Assembly: GCA_014058405.1 (NCBI GenBank)
Contig: CP047423.1
Location: 248,001 to 312,000, forward strand
Direction of reading: 5' to 3'
Length of the DNA: 64,000 nt
DNA from: Candidatus Nitrospira kreftii
Lineage (GTDB): Bacteria; Nitrospirota; Nitrospiria; Nitrospirales; Nitrospiraceae
This document shows, piece after piece, positions 18,001-25,640 of the stretch (the stretch's first letter is position 1; each line of letters opens with the position of its first letter). A program made the translations under genes and the position numbers. A model generated the notes under the pieces. The model made no database searches, had not been told where the DNA came from, and saw nothing but the letters and a program-made list of their open reading frames with translations.

Positions 18001-18148
18001 TGGGGCCGAGGTTCAGCGACCGCTTGCGACGGTCGTGATCGGGGGGCTCTTCACCTCCACAGCGCTGACACTCGTTGTCTTGCCGGTACTTTATAGTCTG
18101 TTTGGGGGACGTGAGGTGAGCCAAGAGGAGACTCCGGAATGGGTATAG
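15017..18148 (+). CDS. cusA: CusA/CzcA-family heavy-metal RND efflux pump
   Basis: The 1043-residue protein has RND architecture: TM1 at about 15-32, periplasmic porter domains, TM2-6, a second periplasmic half and TM7-12. HME-type features are FESIPIDAYPDVTNIQVQV near the start and GGLAIAIGEIADGSLVVVENVYRHL in the TM4 region with acidic proton-relay residues. Length is typical. It exports mono- or divalent cations (Cu/Ag or Zn/Co/Cd/Ni) using the proton gradient. The ATGA overlap with the adaptor gene indicates coupled translation. An outer-membrane factor (CusC/TolC-like) is not encoded nearby and must be borrowed from elsewhere. Confidence 0.95.
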   Translation: MIASLLEFSLRQRILVIGLACLLSVLGVIAFESIPIDAYPDVTNIQVQVLTESPGLSPIEVERFITYPLELQMTGLQGLVEIRSLSKFALSQITVVFQDDVDIYFARQLVLERIMAAKERLPDGLEPVMAPVTTGLGEVYHYYIEGPHATATDPQVIERELTNQRTIQDWVLRPLLKGVPGVIDVNGMGGFVKQYQVLVDPDKLRKFDLTFHQIYEAVEKSNANVGGNVLERHADRLIVRGIGLIKTMGDIESIVVKEVGGTPVFVRDVAEVRIGHAVRHGAVVLNGEREVVIGTVLMLRGANARQVVEAVKANVQDLEQGTILPPGMRLIPFYDRIELVNAAIQTVRDALIEGVVLVVFVFFFFLGHVRSAIVVTVSLIVTPLITFIAMQRLGLSANLMTLGGLAIAIGEIADGSLVVVENVYRHLVQNQGIIRKSRLEIILQATKEVGRPILFGILIISVVFLPLITLHGMEGKMFAPLAYTLVIALLASVVVTLTLSPVLASLFLRGDHPQETRLTIWMKRRYLPVLQWMLRHRSLVLSGSVVIVLCSLALIPSVGREFIPLLEEGALTPQVVKLPSVSLAESIEMEKQAQKVMLEFPEVKMAVSRIGRAEIPYHPEDLYESDPIVSLQDRNLWKSAMTQSGLTDAIRKKLAEIPGISVLMSQPIQERVDELISGIKTQCAIKLFGDDLDVLHDKAQEIAALLQQIKGVKDIKVEQIAGQPYLIIDVDRQKIARYGISVADVQEIITTAIGGKVATHVYEGERRFQLTLRFPEPQRNSIASIGEIRVKSVSGALIPMSDLATIEMREGPARISREHVKRRIFVGFNVVGRDIGGVVDEGRAKLAAQLHLPVGYTIVWGGAFENMERANARLMIVVPITLALVFFLLFWAFHSLRYATLIILNLPFALIGGVVSLWLSGQYLSVPASIGFIELFGLAVGNGIVLVSYINQLRNEGQQIDEAILAGCSLRLRPVVMTMMTTLLGLLPLALAQGIGAEVQRPLATVVIGGLFTSTALTLVVLPVLYSLFGGREVSQEETPEWV

Positions 18149-18449
18149 TGTGGCGGGCTCGTCAATCCTCCGTGCTCGCGGACCGCGCACGCAAGATCGA
18201 TTTGATGATTACAGTGCGGGTGGTGCTCGTTCGAGGCGCACAATTGAGGACCGACGTGCCCCCCAGGTTGGGAGAGTATAGGAGGAGGATTCGTTGTGAC
18301 CGTCTGTCTGAGTATTCGTTACATGGAAGATCAGGCATTAATCTTGTAGGTGCTGCCAGGTAAACGTGTCGGACATGTTCAGGCTTCCTAGGTTTTTAGA
18401 CGAGTGGGATCGGATGTACCTGGTGGTCACAATTTTGGAGGGGGGGGCG
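18149..18449. other. Intergenic region, no supported gene
   Basis: About 300 bp between the pump gene and the FGE-like gene. An AGGAGGAGG precedes a GTG near 18295, but that frame closes after 17 codons. A 74-codon frame overlapping the end of the pump gene has no ribosome site and no recognisable sequence. I annotate nothing here. Confidence 0.4.
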
Positions 18450-19229
18450 ATGAGACACATGCTGGTGAGAATGATTGTGTTGTGCTTCATCATGGCTTCG
18501 GGGGCGACCGTATATGCCGCAGAAAGCGGATTGGAGCCTGATACGCTGGATCAGCAGATGGTGTTGGTGCCAGCTGGGAAGTTCACAAGAGGAAGCAGTC
18601 ACGCGGATGATGAAAAACCGGTGCGGAGCATCTATCTCAATGCCTTCTACATGGACAAGTACGAGGTGACGGTGGGACAGTATGCCAGGTATCTGAAGGT
18701 GACGGACATGGAGGAGCCACCGGACTGGAACATTATGAATCAACCGCACCATCTGAGACGTCCGGTCGTCAACGTGACCTGGGAGGATGCGGTCAATTAC
18801 TGCAAATGGGCCGGAAAGCGCCTACCGACGGAAGCAGAGTGGGAGAAGGCGGCGCGAGGAACAGATGGTCGGATCTATCCCTGGGGAAATGAAGCGCCGA
18901 CTCGACTCCATGCGAATTATGGAAGAAAGGATTGGGATAATCATCAGGCACTAACTCCCGTCGGGTCGTTCGAGGCCGGCAAAAGCCCCTATGGCATCTA
19001 CGATATGGCTGGTAATGCCTGGGAATGGGTTTTCGATTGGTACGGAAACGAGTTTTACATGAAAGGTCCTGAAAAGAATCCAATCGGGCCAGCAAGGGGC
19101 GACACGAAGGTCGTGCGCGGCGGGTCGTGGCTCTATGTTCCTGAATTTCTACGCACTTCGTTCCGTTTCAATGCTGATCCATCAGGTCAGCAGTTCGGCT
19201 ATGGGTTCCGTTGTGCGAAGACGCCCTGA
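18450..19229 (+). CDS. Secreted FGE-sulfatase-like (SUMF1) domain protein
   Basis: The 259-residue protein starts after GGAGGGGGGG and carries a Sec signal peptide (about 1-23, ending VYA-AES). The rest is one FGE-like domain: MVLVPAGKFTRGS, FYMDKYEVTVGQYARYL, PVVNVTWEDAVNYCKWAGKRLPTEAEWEKAARG, YPWGNE, GIYDMAGNAWEWVFDWY, VVRGGSW and GFRCAK. The cysteine pair that carries catalysis in true formylglycine-generating enzymes is missing between VRGGSW and the end (YVPEFLR in its place). So it is probably a binding or structural member, not a sulfatase activator. It may be co-transcribed with the efflux pair but lies 300 bp away. Confidence 0.9.
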   Translation: MRHMLVRMIVLCFIMASGATVYAAESGLEPDTLDQQMVLVPAGKFTRGSSHADDEKPVRSIYLNAFYMDKYEVTVGQYARYLKVTDMEEPPDWNIMNQPHHLRRPVVNVTWEDAVNYCKWAGKRLPTEAEWEKAARGTDGRIYPWGNEAPTRLHANYGRKDWDNHQALTPVGSFEAGKSPYGIYDMAGNAWEWVFDWYGNEFYMKGPEKNPIGPARGDTKVVRGGSWLYVPEFLRTSFRFNADPSGQQFGYGFRCAKTP

Positions 19230-19281
19230 CTGCTGATCAGTCGGTTTGACGAGTGGACAGTGTCAGCCTCACAAGGCGGGC

Positions 19282-19815
19282 TCATCGATATTTGGCAAAG
19301 CAGATCAGGTCGAGGTGATCATAATGGTTTGGGAGAAGAGATTCGGCCTTGTATCCGAGGCCCATGAAAAACTCAATGTTTCTGGCCGTGCGCAGCATGG
19401 TGCACGCGTAAAACTTATGGGCATCGGTCGCTGCTTGTTCAATCTCGAGGATCAGTGTCTTTCCAACTCCTTGCTTCCGATAGGCAGGACTGACAGAAAG
19501 CAACCGGATCACGCATACGCCGGCCACCGTCCAATAGCGCGCGGAACCGACGATCTCTCCTTCCGCCTCGGCCACGAAAATATGCTTTTCTTTCGCATCT
19601 TCTTTCAGACTTTCAAGAGTTTCCGTGGTCCATCCGCTGAGCGTGTAGATGCCGGCATATTCTCCGAAGGCCTCGCGTTGCACCTGGAGGAGTGCAGGAA
19701 AATCTATTTCGGTTGCCGGTCTGATGTGAACCACGACAGAGCTCCTGGGTCCGTGAAGCACTTTCCCTTTCATAGCGGAAGGAGACGAGATTCGCAAGGA
19801 CGATTGACTCGACAT
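19282..19815 (-). CDS. GNAT-family N-acetyltransferase
   Basis: The 177-residue protein shows HIRPATEIDFPALLQVQREAFGEY at the domain start, FVAEAEGEIVGSARY, and the acetyl-CoA loop LLSVSPAYRKQGVGKTLILEIE (R-x-x-G-x-G type). A late ARNIEFFMGLGYKAES matches the C-terminal strand. The substrate is unknown. No good ribosome site precedes the first ATG; a start at the internal Met15 (19773) is possible. It diverges from the macro-domain gene, about 70 bp apart. Confidence 0.88.
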   Translation of the reverse strand: MSSQSSLRISSPSAMKGKVLHGPRSSVVVHIRPATEIDFPALLQVQREAFGEYAGIYTLSGWTTETLESLKEDAKEKHIFVAEAEGEIVGSARYWTVAGVCVIRLLSVSPAYRKQGVGKTLILEIEQAATDAHKFYACTMLRTARNIEFFMGLGYKAESLLPNHYDHLDLICFAKYR

Positions 19816-19886
19816 TCGACAGTCGTGAAACGGGGCATTTCGCGTCGCCCCATAACTATTGCAATCGGATACGTAATGGAGGTTCT

Positions 19887-20372
19887 ATGCTGAAAGAAGT
19901 GGCAGGAGATATTTTACATACAAGGGCAGCAATGGTGGCGCACGGTGTTGCTCCCAACGATGATTACACGAACGGGTTAGCGTTGTCATTGAGGCAACAG
20001 TGGCCTGCCATGTACAAAGACTTCAGGCACTATTGCCAAACGTTTACCCCGAAGACCGGAGAGTTGTGGGCGTGGGCTGGAGCCGGTGGTGTGCGTATTG
20101 TAAGCCTCTTTACGCAAGAACCAGCTCCCAGCCATGGGTCTAAACCGGGGAAAGCCTCGATCGAAAACGTCAATCACTGCCTCAAGGCGCTTGCTAAGTT
20201 AATCGAGAGCGAGAAGGTTAAAAGTGTTGCACTTCCTCGTTTAGCGACTGGTGTCGGTGGACTTGACTGGAAGGATGTGAAGCCGTTGCTGGAAAAGCAT
20301 CTCGGTCACTTGTCCATTCCAGTCTACGTGTACGCAACCTACCAGCCAGGTGCCAAGGCCACGGAGGGATGA
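19887..20372 (+). CDS. Macro-domain (ADP-ribose-binding) protein
   Basis: The 161-residue protein resembles ALC1/TARG1/DarG-type macro domains. It has DILHTRAAMVAHGVAPNDDYTNGLALSLRQQWPAMYKDFRHYC at the start (the G-D-I and N-G-L loops), then GGVRIVSLFTQE, ENVNHCLKALAKLIE and VALPRLATGVGGLDWKDVKPLLEKHL, the conserved phosphate-binding loop region. Such domains bind or hydrolyse ADP-ribose on proteins, DNA or O-acetyl-ADP-ribose. GGAGG sits before the ATG. No partner ADP-ribosyltransferase toxin gene is adjacent, unlike darTG loci, so a housekeeping repair or deacetylase role is more likely. Confidence 0.85.
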   Translation: MLKEVAGDILHTRAAMVAHGVAPNDDYTNGLALSLRQQWPAMYKDFRHYCQTFTPKTGELWAWAGAGGVRIVSLFTQEPAPSHGSKPGKASIENVNHCLKALAKLIESEKVKSVALPRLATGVGGLDWKDVKPLLEKHLGHLSIPVYVYATYQPGAKATEG

Positions 20373-20751
20373 AGTCTCGTCGTCTAGTTGAGAAGACTTG
20401 GATTCATCGAACCTCTCTTATCTGCCTCAAAGTATGAGCGAGCCTCTACGGACATTGCTTATACCAAAGCACTCCTCAATGTTCAGATTGAGTACGATCC
20501 GACAGATCAGCTCAATGTTGTGGTTCAGGCAGCAGGTAGCCAGTGGCAGCGGATGATTTTCAAGCGTCATCCGTACCGTGGGAACCGGAGAAACCTATAG
20601 TGAGATTGAATATCTCATGGGACATTGACAGATCAATGCGCGAGCGTCATCCCGCGCGAATCGAAATCGAGAGTCAGCGACCACAGGCGTGCAACAGGTT
20701 CCCTCCGGGGATCCCGTGAAGTAAAAGACGGGCGGGGGAGGCATGATGCCA
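20373..20751. other. Intergenic region, no convincing gene
   Basis: A 70-codon plus-strand frame at 20388-20600 has no ribosome site and no recognisable family. It may be a decayed gene, since the segment encoding VQIEYDPTDQLNVVVQAAG has a protein-like composition. The rest holds no repeat or structure I can support. Confidence 0.3.
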
Positions 20752-20958
20752 CTATGCAGCCTGACTATCGTACCGGCGTCGCTCAGGGTCTCCGGACCTC
20801 CTCGATCGCTTGGGGGCACGCCGATTATTTTGGATCACATCGTCGACGATCATTCCACAATTGACGCACCGCCGACCATGAAAGTCCGACGGGGATCCAA
20901 TCTCAACCGCGATGCTGTCGTCACTGACGGTAAGGCCGTTGCATCGTAGGCAATTCAT
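20752..20958 (-). CDS. Small zinc-ribbon protein
   Basis: The 68-residue product has two CxxC knuckles (CLRCNG at the N-terminus, CVNCG at about residues 31-35) separated by 25 residues, then a basic tail (NNRRAPKRSRRSGDPERRR). This is a zinc-ribbon nucleic-acid- or protein-binding layout. Its start overlaps the stop of the upstream gene (ATGA), and AAGGAGATAAACA before the ATG is an excellent ribosome site. The function is unknown. Confidence 0.8.
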   Translation of the reverse strand: MNCLRCNGLTVSDDSIAVEIGSPSDFHGRRCVNCGMIVDDVIQNNRRAPKRSRRSGDPERRRYDSQAA

Positions 20959-21269
20959 TGTTTATCTCCTTGGGGGTCGTCCCTTTCAACCTGAGGAGCC
21001 GGGTCTGGGGTTCCAGTCGCATGCATTGTGCGCTTCATCCGTACGGCGTGTAACAACACTGTTCCGTCTTGGAAGCCACGGGAATACCGCTCCTGGATCT
21101 CTGGAGGGCATAGCCGATAGTCATGACTGTGGTCACCACTTATGAGGGCATCGCGCAACCCGTCCTCCTCTGCGCGCCACCCATCGGCCTCCTGATCTGT
21201 ATGGGCTTGTGCAGATTGGCGACGGCACCAGTCAATACGAACACTGATAGGGTTTGTTGTATGTTCCAT
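20955..21269 (-). CDS. Conserved-looking small protein, unknown function
   Basis: The 104-residue protein starts at an ATG (21269) after AAGGGTGAAATA; a longer frame upstream is not supported. It is hydrophilic (SVRIDWCRRQSAQAHTDQEADGW, RYSRGFQDGTVLLHAVRMKRTMHATGTPDP), with no membrane segment and no family I recognise. It overlaps the zinc-ribbon gene by four bases, so the two form an operon and probably act together. Confidence 0.6.
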   Translation of the reverse strand: MEHTTNPISVRIDWCRRQSAQAHTDQEADGWRAEEDGLRDALISGDHSHDYRLCPPEIQERYSRGFQDGTVLLHAVRMKRTMHATGTPDPAPQVERDDPQGDKQ

Positions 21270-21732
21270 TATTTCACCCTTGTTAGGTATCCAATGCTGC
21301 CGTTGAATCTGAAAAAGCAAATTGGATGCCAAGGGACGAAAGATCGGAGAAACATGTCCCTGAGAATCCACCTCATTCCTTAGGTTCGTACGTAATTATA
21401 ACGAATTACCGTCGAAAGCCGTGTTGGTGAGAATAGGAAATGCGGATTCCAATGTAGTCGATGAACTGTAGGAGGTGAAGGGTGCAGAGATTAGCGTTTC
21501 ATAATGATACTAGGTAAAACCCTAGCTTGATGGCCTTGGAGCTCAAGGGTTAGTAAGTATTCAACTATGAACGGCCCTTCCACATGGGCCGCTGTATTCG
21601 GATCGAAGTCATGCTGTCCGTGCGTGTCCCCTCACTAATCAGGTAAAGTGGTCGCCAAGGACTTAGAGCAGAAGTGATCTGTGATGATGTATTGAGCGAA
21701 TGAGCAGTCTGTCTATAGAACAAGGAGTTATG
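21270..21732. other. Divergent intergenic region
   Basis: About 460 bp between the zinc-ribbon operon and the CBS gene. It should hold both promoters. A short palindrome CGGCCC (21572-21577) with GGGCCG (21586-21591), loop of eight, lies about 140 bp before the CBS start. No coding frame with a ribosome site was found. Confidence 0.3.
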
Positions 21733-22569
21733 ATGGATACGCATGGGGGTGGAGCCGTTAAAGATTTTATGCATCGTTACCTGGAAGTGGTCCCTCAAAA
21801 TTCGACGGTTGCGGCCGCAGCCGAGCGGATGGGTGTTCGGCGGATCGGTTGTCTGTTAGTGGAGTCCGATGATCCCAATCGAGGGTTGATCGGGATTATG
21901 ACGGAGGCCGACCTTGTACGGAAGGTGCTCGCGGTGGGTTTAGATCCTATGGTCACGATAGTGGATGGTGTCATGGTGAATCCGATCTTGACGATCGATG
22001 GAGCTCACTCCATGTTGGATGCTAGTCAGTTGATGGAAACTCATCATGTGCGTCATCTCTGTGTGGCGGAAGCCGGTGAGATCGTCGGCATCGTTTCGGT
22101 GCGAGATCTTGTGCGATCGTTTGTCGATGCGGAGAGCGGTCCTGTCCGCGACCTGGATAACGTGTATCGCCCGCTGAGCGTCCTGATGGCAACTGGGCTT
22201 GCGACAATCCCGAGCGATGCGTCTCTTCGGGCAGCGGCTCAGCTCATGCGGGAGAAGCGGATCGGATCATTGCTGACGAGCGAGGCCGGTGAGATCGTCG
22301 GTATTGTGACCGAGCGCGATCTGGTCTGGAAAGGGCTCGCCGGCAAGCGAGATCTAGACAGCACTCATGTGAGTGCTGTGATGAGTTCTCCTCTACTGGG
22401 TATCGATGTCAATCGCACCATACGCGATGCGAGTAAAGCGATGGCCGAACAGGGTGTTCGTCACTTGGCCGTGACGGAAAGCGGAAAGATCGTCGGGGTG
22501 CTCTCCGTACGGGATTTGGTGAAAATGGTCTCCATCAGGGATCGCCCCAGATTTCTCGCTAAGACATAG
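21733..22569 (+). CDS. Protein with four CBS domains
   Basis: The 278-residue protein consists of four CBS modules in two Bateman pairs (about 8-130 and 140-270). Repeated signatures are TVAAAAERMGVRRIGCLLV, GEIVGIVSVRDLVRSFV, GEIVGIVTERDLVWKGL and GKIVGVLSVRDLVKMV. CBS pairs bind adenine nucleotides and usually gate another domain, but no effector domain is present here, so it may act on a partner protein. AAGGAG lies five bases before the chosen ATG; another ATG three bases earlier is equally in frame. The stop is 14 bp from the end of the convergent AEC gene. Confidence 0.93.
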   Translation: MDTHGGGAVKDFMHRYLEVVPQNSTVAAAAERMGVRRIGCLLVESDDPNRGLIGIMTEADLVRKVLAVGLDPMVTIVDGVMVNPILTIDGAHSMLDASQLMETHHVRHLCVAEAGEIVGIVSVRDLVRSFVDAESGPVRDLDNVYRPLSVLMATGLATIPSDASLRAAAQLMREKRIGSLLTSEAGEIVGIVTERDLVWKGLAGKRDLDSTHVSAVMSSPLLGIDVNRTIRDASKAMAEQGVRHLAVTESGKIVGVLSVRDLVKMVSIRDRPRFLAKT

Positions 22570-22583
22570 CCGGATATTGGCGC

Positions 22584-23498
22584 TCACTCCATCAGCAGGA
22601 TGGACAGCTCAGGTAACCAGGGGAGTATCACGATACCTAGGCAAATGGACAAGGCAACGATTGAAGCGACCAACTCCTCATCAAGGTCTGTTTCTGCGGC
22701 AAGGATGACAGAGTTGACCGCCGCCGGCATTGCCGCCACGAGAATAACGACCGCTCGTTCCAGTCCCGTCAAATCCAGGCAGCGAACCGCGCCCAATCCA
22801 AGCAATAGTCCACCACCCATTCGCATGGTCATACCTAATGTTGCGAGCCACGCAGTCCGGCGGATTGCAGAGAAACTGATCGATAGTCCCAGCACCAGAC
22901 TGGCGAGTGGAGTGGTGGTGACATGAAGGGGCCTGAGTATCTCGAGCAGCCAGGGAGGCAGGTGATACCCGGATACTTTCACCGTGAGGATGCAGGTCAG
23001 TGCCCAGAGAGGGGGAGAAGAAAGGAAGCGGACTGCGGCTGTTTTTGGTGTGACAGTGTGTGCGCCATGCCAGACAGCTAAGCCATAGAGGACTGTGAGG
23101 GTCAGTGTGGTTTGTCCGAGGTCGAAGAGCACGGCTTGAGTCAATCCTTCGTTGCCGAACGTCGCGAGGATGACGGGAAAGGCAAAGTAGACAGAATTGA
23201 TTGAACCGGTAGCCAGCATGAACCCGCCTTGCGTTTTGCGTGGTAACTGTAACAAATGGGCGAGGAACCAGGCGAAGACAACCATCGGTAGGGTGATGAG
23301 GCAGGCGGCCAACGGGATTTTCCAGACTGTGGGTGCGAGTGGTACAGGATCCAGCGAGACGAGAATCGTCGCCGGAAGACTGACCGAAAAAATGAATGTC
23401 GCCAAGCGTTCTGCATGGTTCTTGCTCAGGATGGCGCGGGATCGAAGGAAGGCTCCGATGACGAAGATCGCGATAAAGATCTGAAGAGAAGGCGGCAT
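22584..23498 (-). CDS. AEC-family permease
   Basis: The 304-residue protein has about ten membrane helices in two sets of five with a central loop. Features are GAFLRSRAILSKNHAERLATFIFSVSLPATILVSL at the start and ATGSINSVYFAFPVILATFGNEGLTQAVLFD before the middle, both typical of auxin-efflux-carrier family transporters. Bacterial members move organic acids or related anions. The substrate is unknown and no pathway neighbours point to one. It is convergent with the CBS gene. Confidence 0.9.
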   Translation of the reverse strand: MPPSLQIFIAIFVIGAFLRSRAILSKNHAERLATFIFSVSLPATILVSLDPVPLAPTVWKIPLAACLITLPMVVFAWFLAHLLQLPRKTQGGFMLATGSINSVYFAFPVILATFGNEGLTQAVLFDLGQTTLTLTVLYGLAVWHGAHTVTPKTAAVRFLSSPPLWALTCILTVKVSGYHLPPWLLEILRPLHVTTTPLASLVLGLSISFSAIRRTAWLATLGMTMRMGGGLLLGLGAVRCLDLTGLERAVVILVAAMPAAVNSVILAAETDLDEELVASIVALSICLGIVILPWLPELSILLME

Positions 23499-23690
23499 AG
23501 CGGTCGAAGTAGCGAATCATGCCTCTCTTTAAGAGCCAGATACAACTGGTTCAACGGATCTCGCTATCCAGGAAGATGGATTCTTTCACTCTCGGCAATT
23601 TGCAAGAACTCCGATAGCGTTGCTCTCCTGTCGTGACAATGGCTATAAGTATGAAAGGTACATGTGGCCTTGTGCTTCGCTCTTTCGTTT

Positions 23691-23972
23691 ATGTCAAACA
23701 AACCACGACGATCTCCGGATCTTCCCAAATCGGCGGTTCAGGCGTTGCGGCATGGGAACCTGATCGAGGCGATCAAGGTCGTTCGTCAGGAACGGAATCT
23801 CGGACTGAAAGAGGCGAAAGGGGTGGTAGAGGCTTATCTCGCCTCCCAGCCGGCGATTAAGAAGAAGATGGACGAGGTGCTAGCCACGGCGCAACAGCGA
23901 TTCATCCGTTGGTTGGTTGGTATACTGGTGCTTGCTGCTGGGATTGCGTATCTCGTGATGCAAGGGCCATGA
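23691..23972 (+). CDS. L7/L12-CTD-like membrane-anchored protein (paralogue 1)
   Basis: The 93-residue protein has a basic N-terminus, then ALRHGNLIEAIKVVRQERNLGLKEAKGVVEAYL, which matches the C-terminal domain of ribosomal L7/L12 (the K-x-V-x3-x-GLGLKEAK helix pair). A C-terminal transmembrane helix follows (RWLVGILVLAAGIAYLVMQ). Similar proteins are scattered in Gram-negative genomes; the role is unknown. The start at 23691 is the second ATG in the frame. A paralogue is encoded at 26318. It is not part of the ribosome, given the anchor and the missing N-terminal dimerisation domain. Confidence 0.75.
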   Translation: MSNKPRRSPDLPKSAVQALRHGNLIEAIKVVRQERNLGLKEAKGVVEAYLASQPAIKKKMDEVLATAQQRFIRWLVGILVLAAGIAYLVMQGP

Positions 23973-24178
23973 ATCCGCAGACAGCGGCTTTCAAAATTGT
24001 TGAGCGTAGAGGTATGGTTCGTACAGGGAATGCCCTCTCGGCTCGGCCACGGGCGTGAATGGTGCAAAGAAATGAGGTCGGGTTCGTGGCTGGTCTTTTA
24101 TCAAGTTAAGTGTTGAGTGAAGGTGGAAGTGGTCTGAGCTTCTTTGATTTGTCTCCGTGAGAGAAACCCGAGGCGCAT

Positions 24179-24577
24179 ATGGCTGAAGTCCTGCATGTCA
24201 GTACCACCGCTCGCAAACAGGTCGTGGATCTGACGGAGCAGGTTGAGACGGTGATCCGGAAGGCGAAGATGCAGGAGGGGCTCTGCGCGCTCTTCATCAC
24301 CCACACGACCGCCGCCCTGACGACGGGGGAGATCGGGGAGGGGACGGAGCAGGATTTTCTTCAAGTGGTCGAACAGATGATTCCGCGCGTTCCCTTTCGG
24401 CACGCTCATGATCCTTCGCATGCCTGGTCCCACATGGCTTCATCGATTCTGGGCCCGTCCCTCACGATTCCGGTGTCTGTCGGCAAGCTCGTACTCGGCA
24501 CTTGGCAATCCGTGATGTTGGTCGAACTAGACGGTCCACGCGAACGAACTGTGCACGTAACAGTGTTTTCGTCCTGA
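24179..24577 (+). CDS. YjbQ/UPF0047 family protein
   Basis: The 132-residue protein carries the family hallmarks LCALFITHTTAALTTGE (His-Thr-Thr), EGTEQDFLQVVEQMIP, HAHDPSHAWSHMASSILGPSLTIPV and LGTWQSVMLVELDGPRERTVHV. Members have weak thiamine-phosphate-synthase activity, but their physiological role is unsettled. GAGGCGCAT precedes the ATG. Length is typical. It is a stand-alone gene. Confidence 0.95.
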   Translation: MAEVLHVSTTARKQVVDLTEQVETVIRKAKMQEGLCALFITHTTAALTTGEIGEGTEQDFLQVVEQMIPRVPFRHAHDPSHAWSHMASSILGPSLTIPVSVGKLVLGTWQSVMLVELDGPRERTVHVTVFSS

Positions 24578-24658
24578 CGCCCTGCTCTGTGCGCAAAACA
24601 TCCTTGCACTCGGCTCTTCCCGATGGGCATACACCAGCTTGACCTCGATCGGGTTGGC

Positions 24659-24808
24659 TTACGCTACTTTTCTGTAGCGTTGATGCTCGACGGTTACTGG
24701 GACGACGTCCTCTTTCGGCTCTAAGGCCTTCACCGTCCAGTAGGAGACCAAGAAGACTGTGAACAACTCACCCATCGCGATCGATCCTTCAATCAGACCA
24801 TGCATCAT
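24659..24808 (-). CDS. Small membrane protein (49 aa)
   Basis: The minus strand encodes MMHGLIEGSIAMGELFTVFL followed by VSYWTVKALEPKEDVVPVTV and a basic end. It has one predicted membrane helix (about 8-27) followed by a polar tail. AAAAGAGGTGAGGT is a strong ribosome site directly before the ATG at 24808. It lies convergent to yjbQ. I do not recognise the family. Confidence 0.55.
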   Translation of the reverse strand: MMHGLIEGSIAMGELFTVFLVSYWTVKALEPKEDVVPVTVEHQRYRKVA

Positions 24809-25094
24809 ACCTCACCTCTTTTCCGACCATAGATGTCACACGATCCTACTCTCGTGAGAGGCACATCAGGAGCAAAGGATTCAACCTGCGTGGTGGCGTT
24901 CTTAAGCGAGGCAATGGATGGCGAAGGAATGGAGTGCAATAGATACGCAGGGAGGTTTTGCAGTACACTGACTCACTTGCAATGGCTAAGAGAAAATTTG
25001 CCGTGGTATGAAGCCCGGCCTCGGTAAACATCACAGGCGCAGTACCCTTCACGCTTCCTCAGGCGTTGCGGTGGTGCGTAATTGGAGGCATCTG

Positions 25095-25550
25095 ATGAAC
25101 GATCAAGACACACAACGTGCAGTAGGGATTCTCAACCGGATTATGGAGCACGAGTTAGCGGGAGTCGTGCGCTATATGCATTACTCACTCATGATCTACG
25201 GCTATAACCGCATTCCTATCGTGTCTTGGCTGAAGAGTAATGCCGACGAAAGCCTTGCCCATGCGCATAAAGCCGGAGAACTGGTCACCTTACTTGGTGG
25301 CCACCCATCGCTGAAAATTGGGACGCTCTTGGAAACCGAGAAGCATGACGTGGGGGATATTCTGCGGGAAAGCTTGGAGCACGAGAAGGTCGCCATCCAC
25401 GCCTATTACGAACTGCTGAAGATCGCTGAAGGAAAGTCCGTCCTGTTGGAAGAATTTGCGCGCGAAATGATCGTTGGCGAAGAGCTGCACCTTGACGAGG
25501 TGAACAAGATGCTGCGCAAGTCGGGTGATGTCCAGCCATTTCGCTCCTAA
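25095..25550 (+). CDS. Bacterioferritin-like ferritin
   Basis: The 151-residue protein is a four-helix ferritin. Di-iron ligands are visible in MEHELAGVVRYMHY (Glu), SNADESLAHAHKAGEL (Glu and His), LEHEKVAIHAYYELL (Glu) and VGEELHLDEV (Glu and His). It stores iron or detoxifies it with peroxide or oxygen. The start at 25095 follows TTGGAGG; a longer upstream frame is not supported. The heme-binding Met of bacterioferritin cannot be placed with confidence, so a non-heme Dps-like ferritin is also possible. Confidence 0.88.
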   Translation: MNDQDTQRAVGILNRIMEHELAGVVRYMHYSLMIYGYNRIPIVSWLKSNADESLAHAHKAGELVTLLGGHPSLKIGTLLETEKHDVGDILRESLEHEKVAIHAYYELLKIAEGKSVLLEEFAREMIVGEELHLDEVNKMLRKSGDVQPFRS

Positions 25551-25640
25551 TCCTTCAAACAATCGGGAAAGGCAACAGTGCCAATAACATTGCTCGCATC
25601 ATTGCATGGCGAGTGATGTGCTTCGTTGATGGAGGTGCCG

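Noticed and set aside
17405..18190. 261-codon minus-strand frame opposite cusA
   Set aside because: His/Arg/Gln-rich composition typical of an antisense frame to a membrane protein.
20388..20600. 70-codon plus-strand frame after the macro-domain gene
   Set aside because: No ribosome site, no recognised family; kept only as a comment in the intergenic entry.
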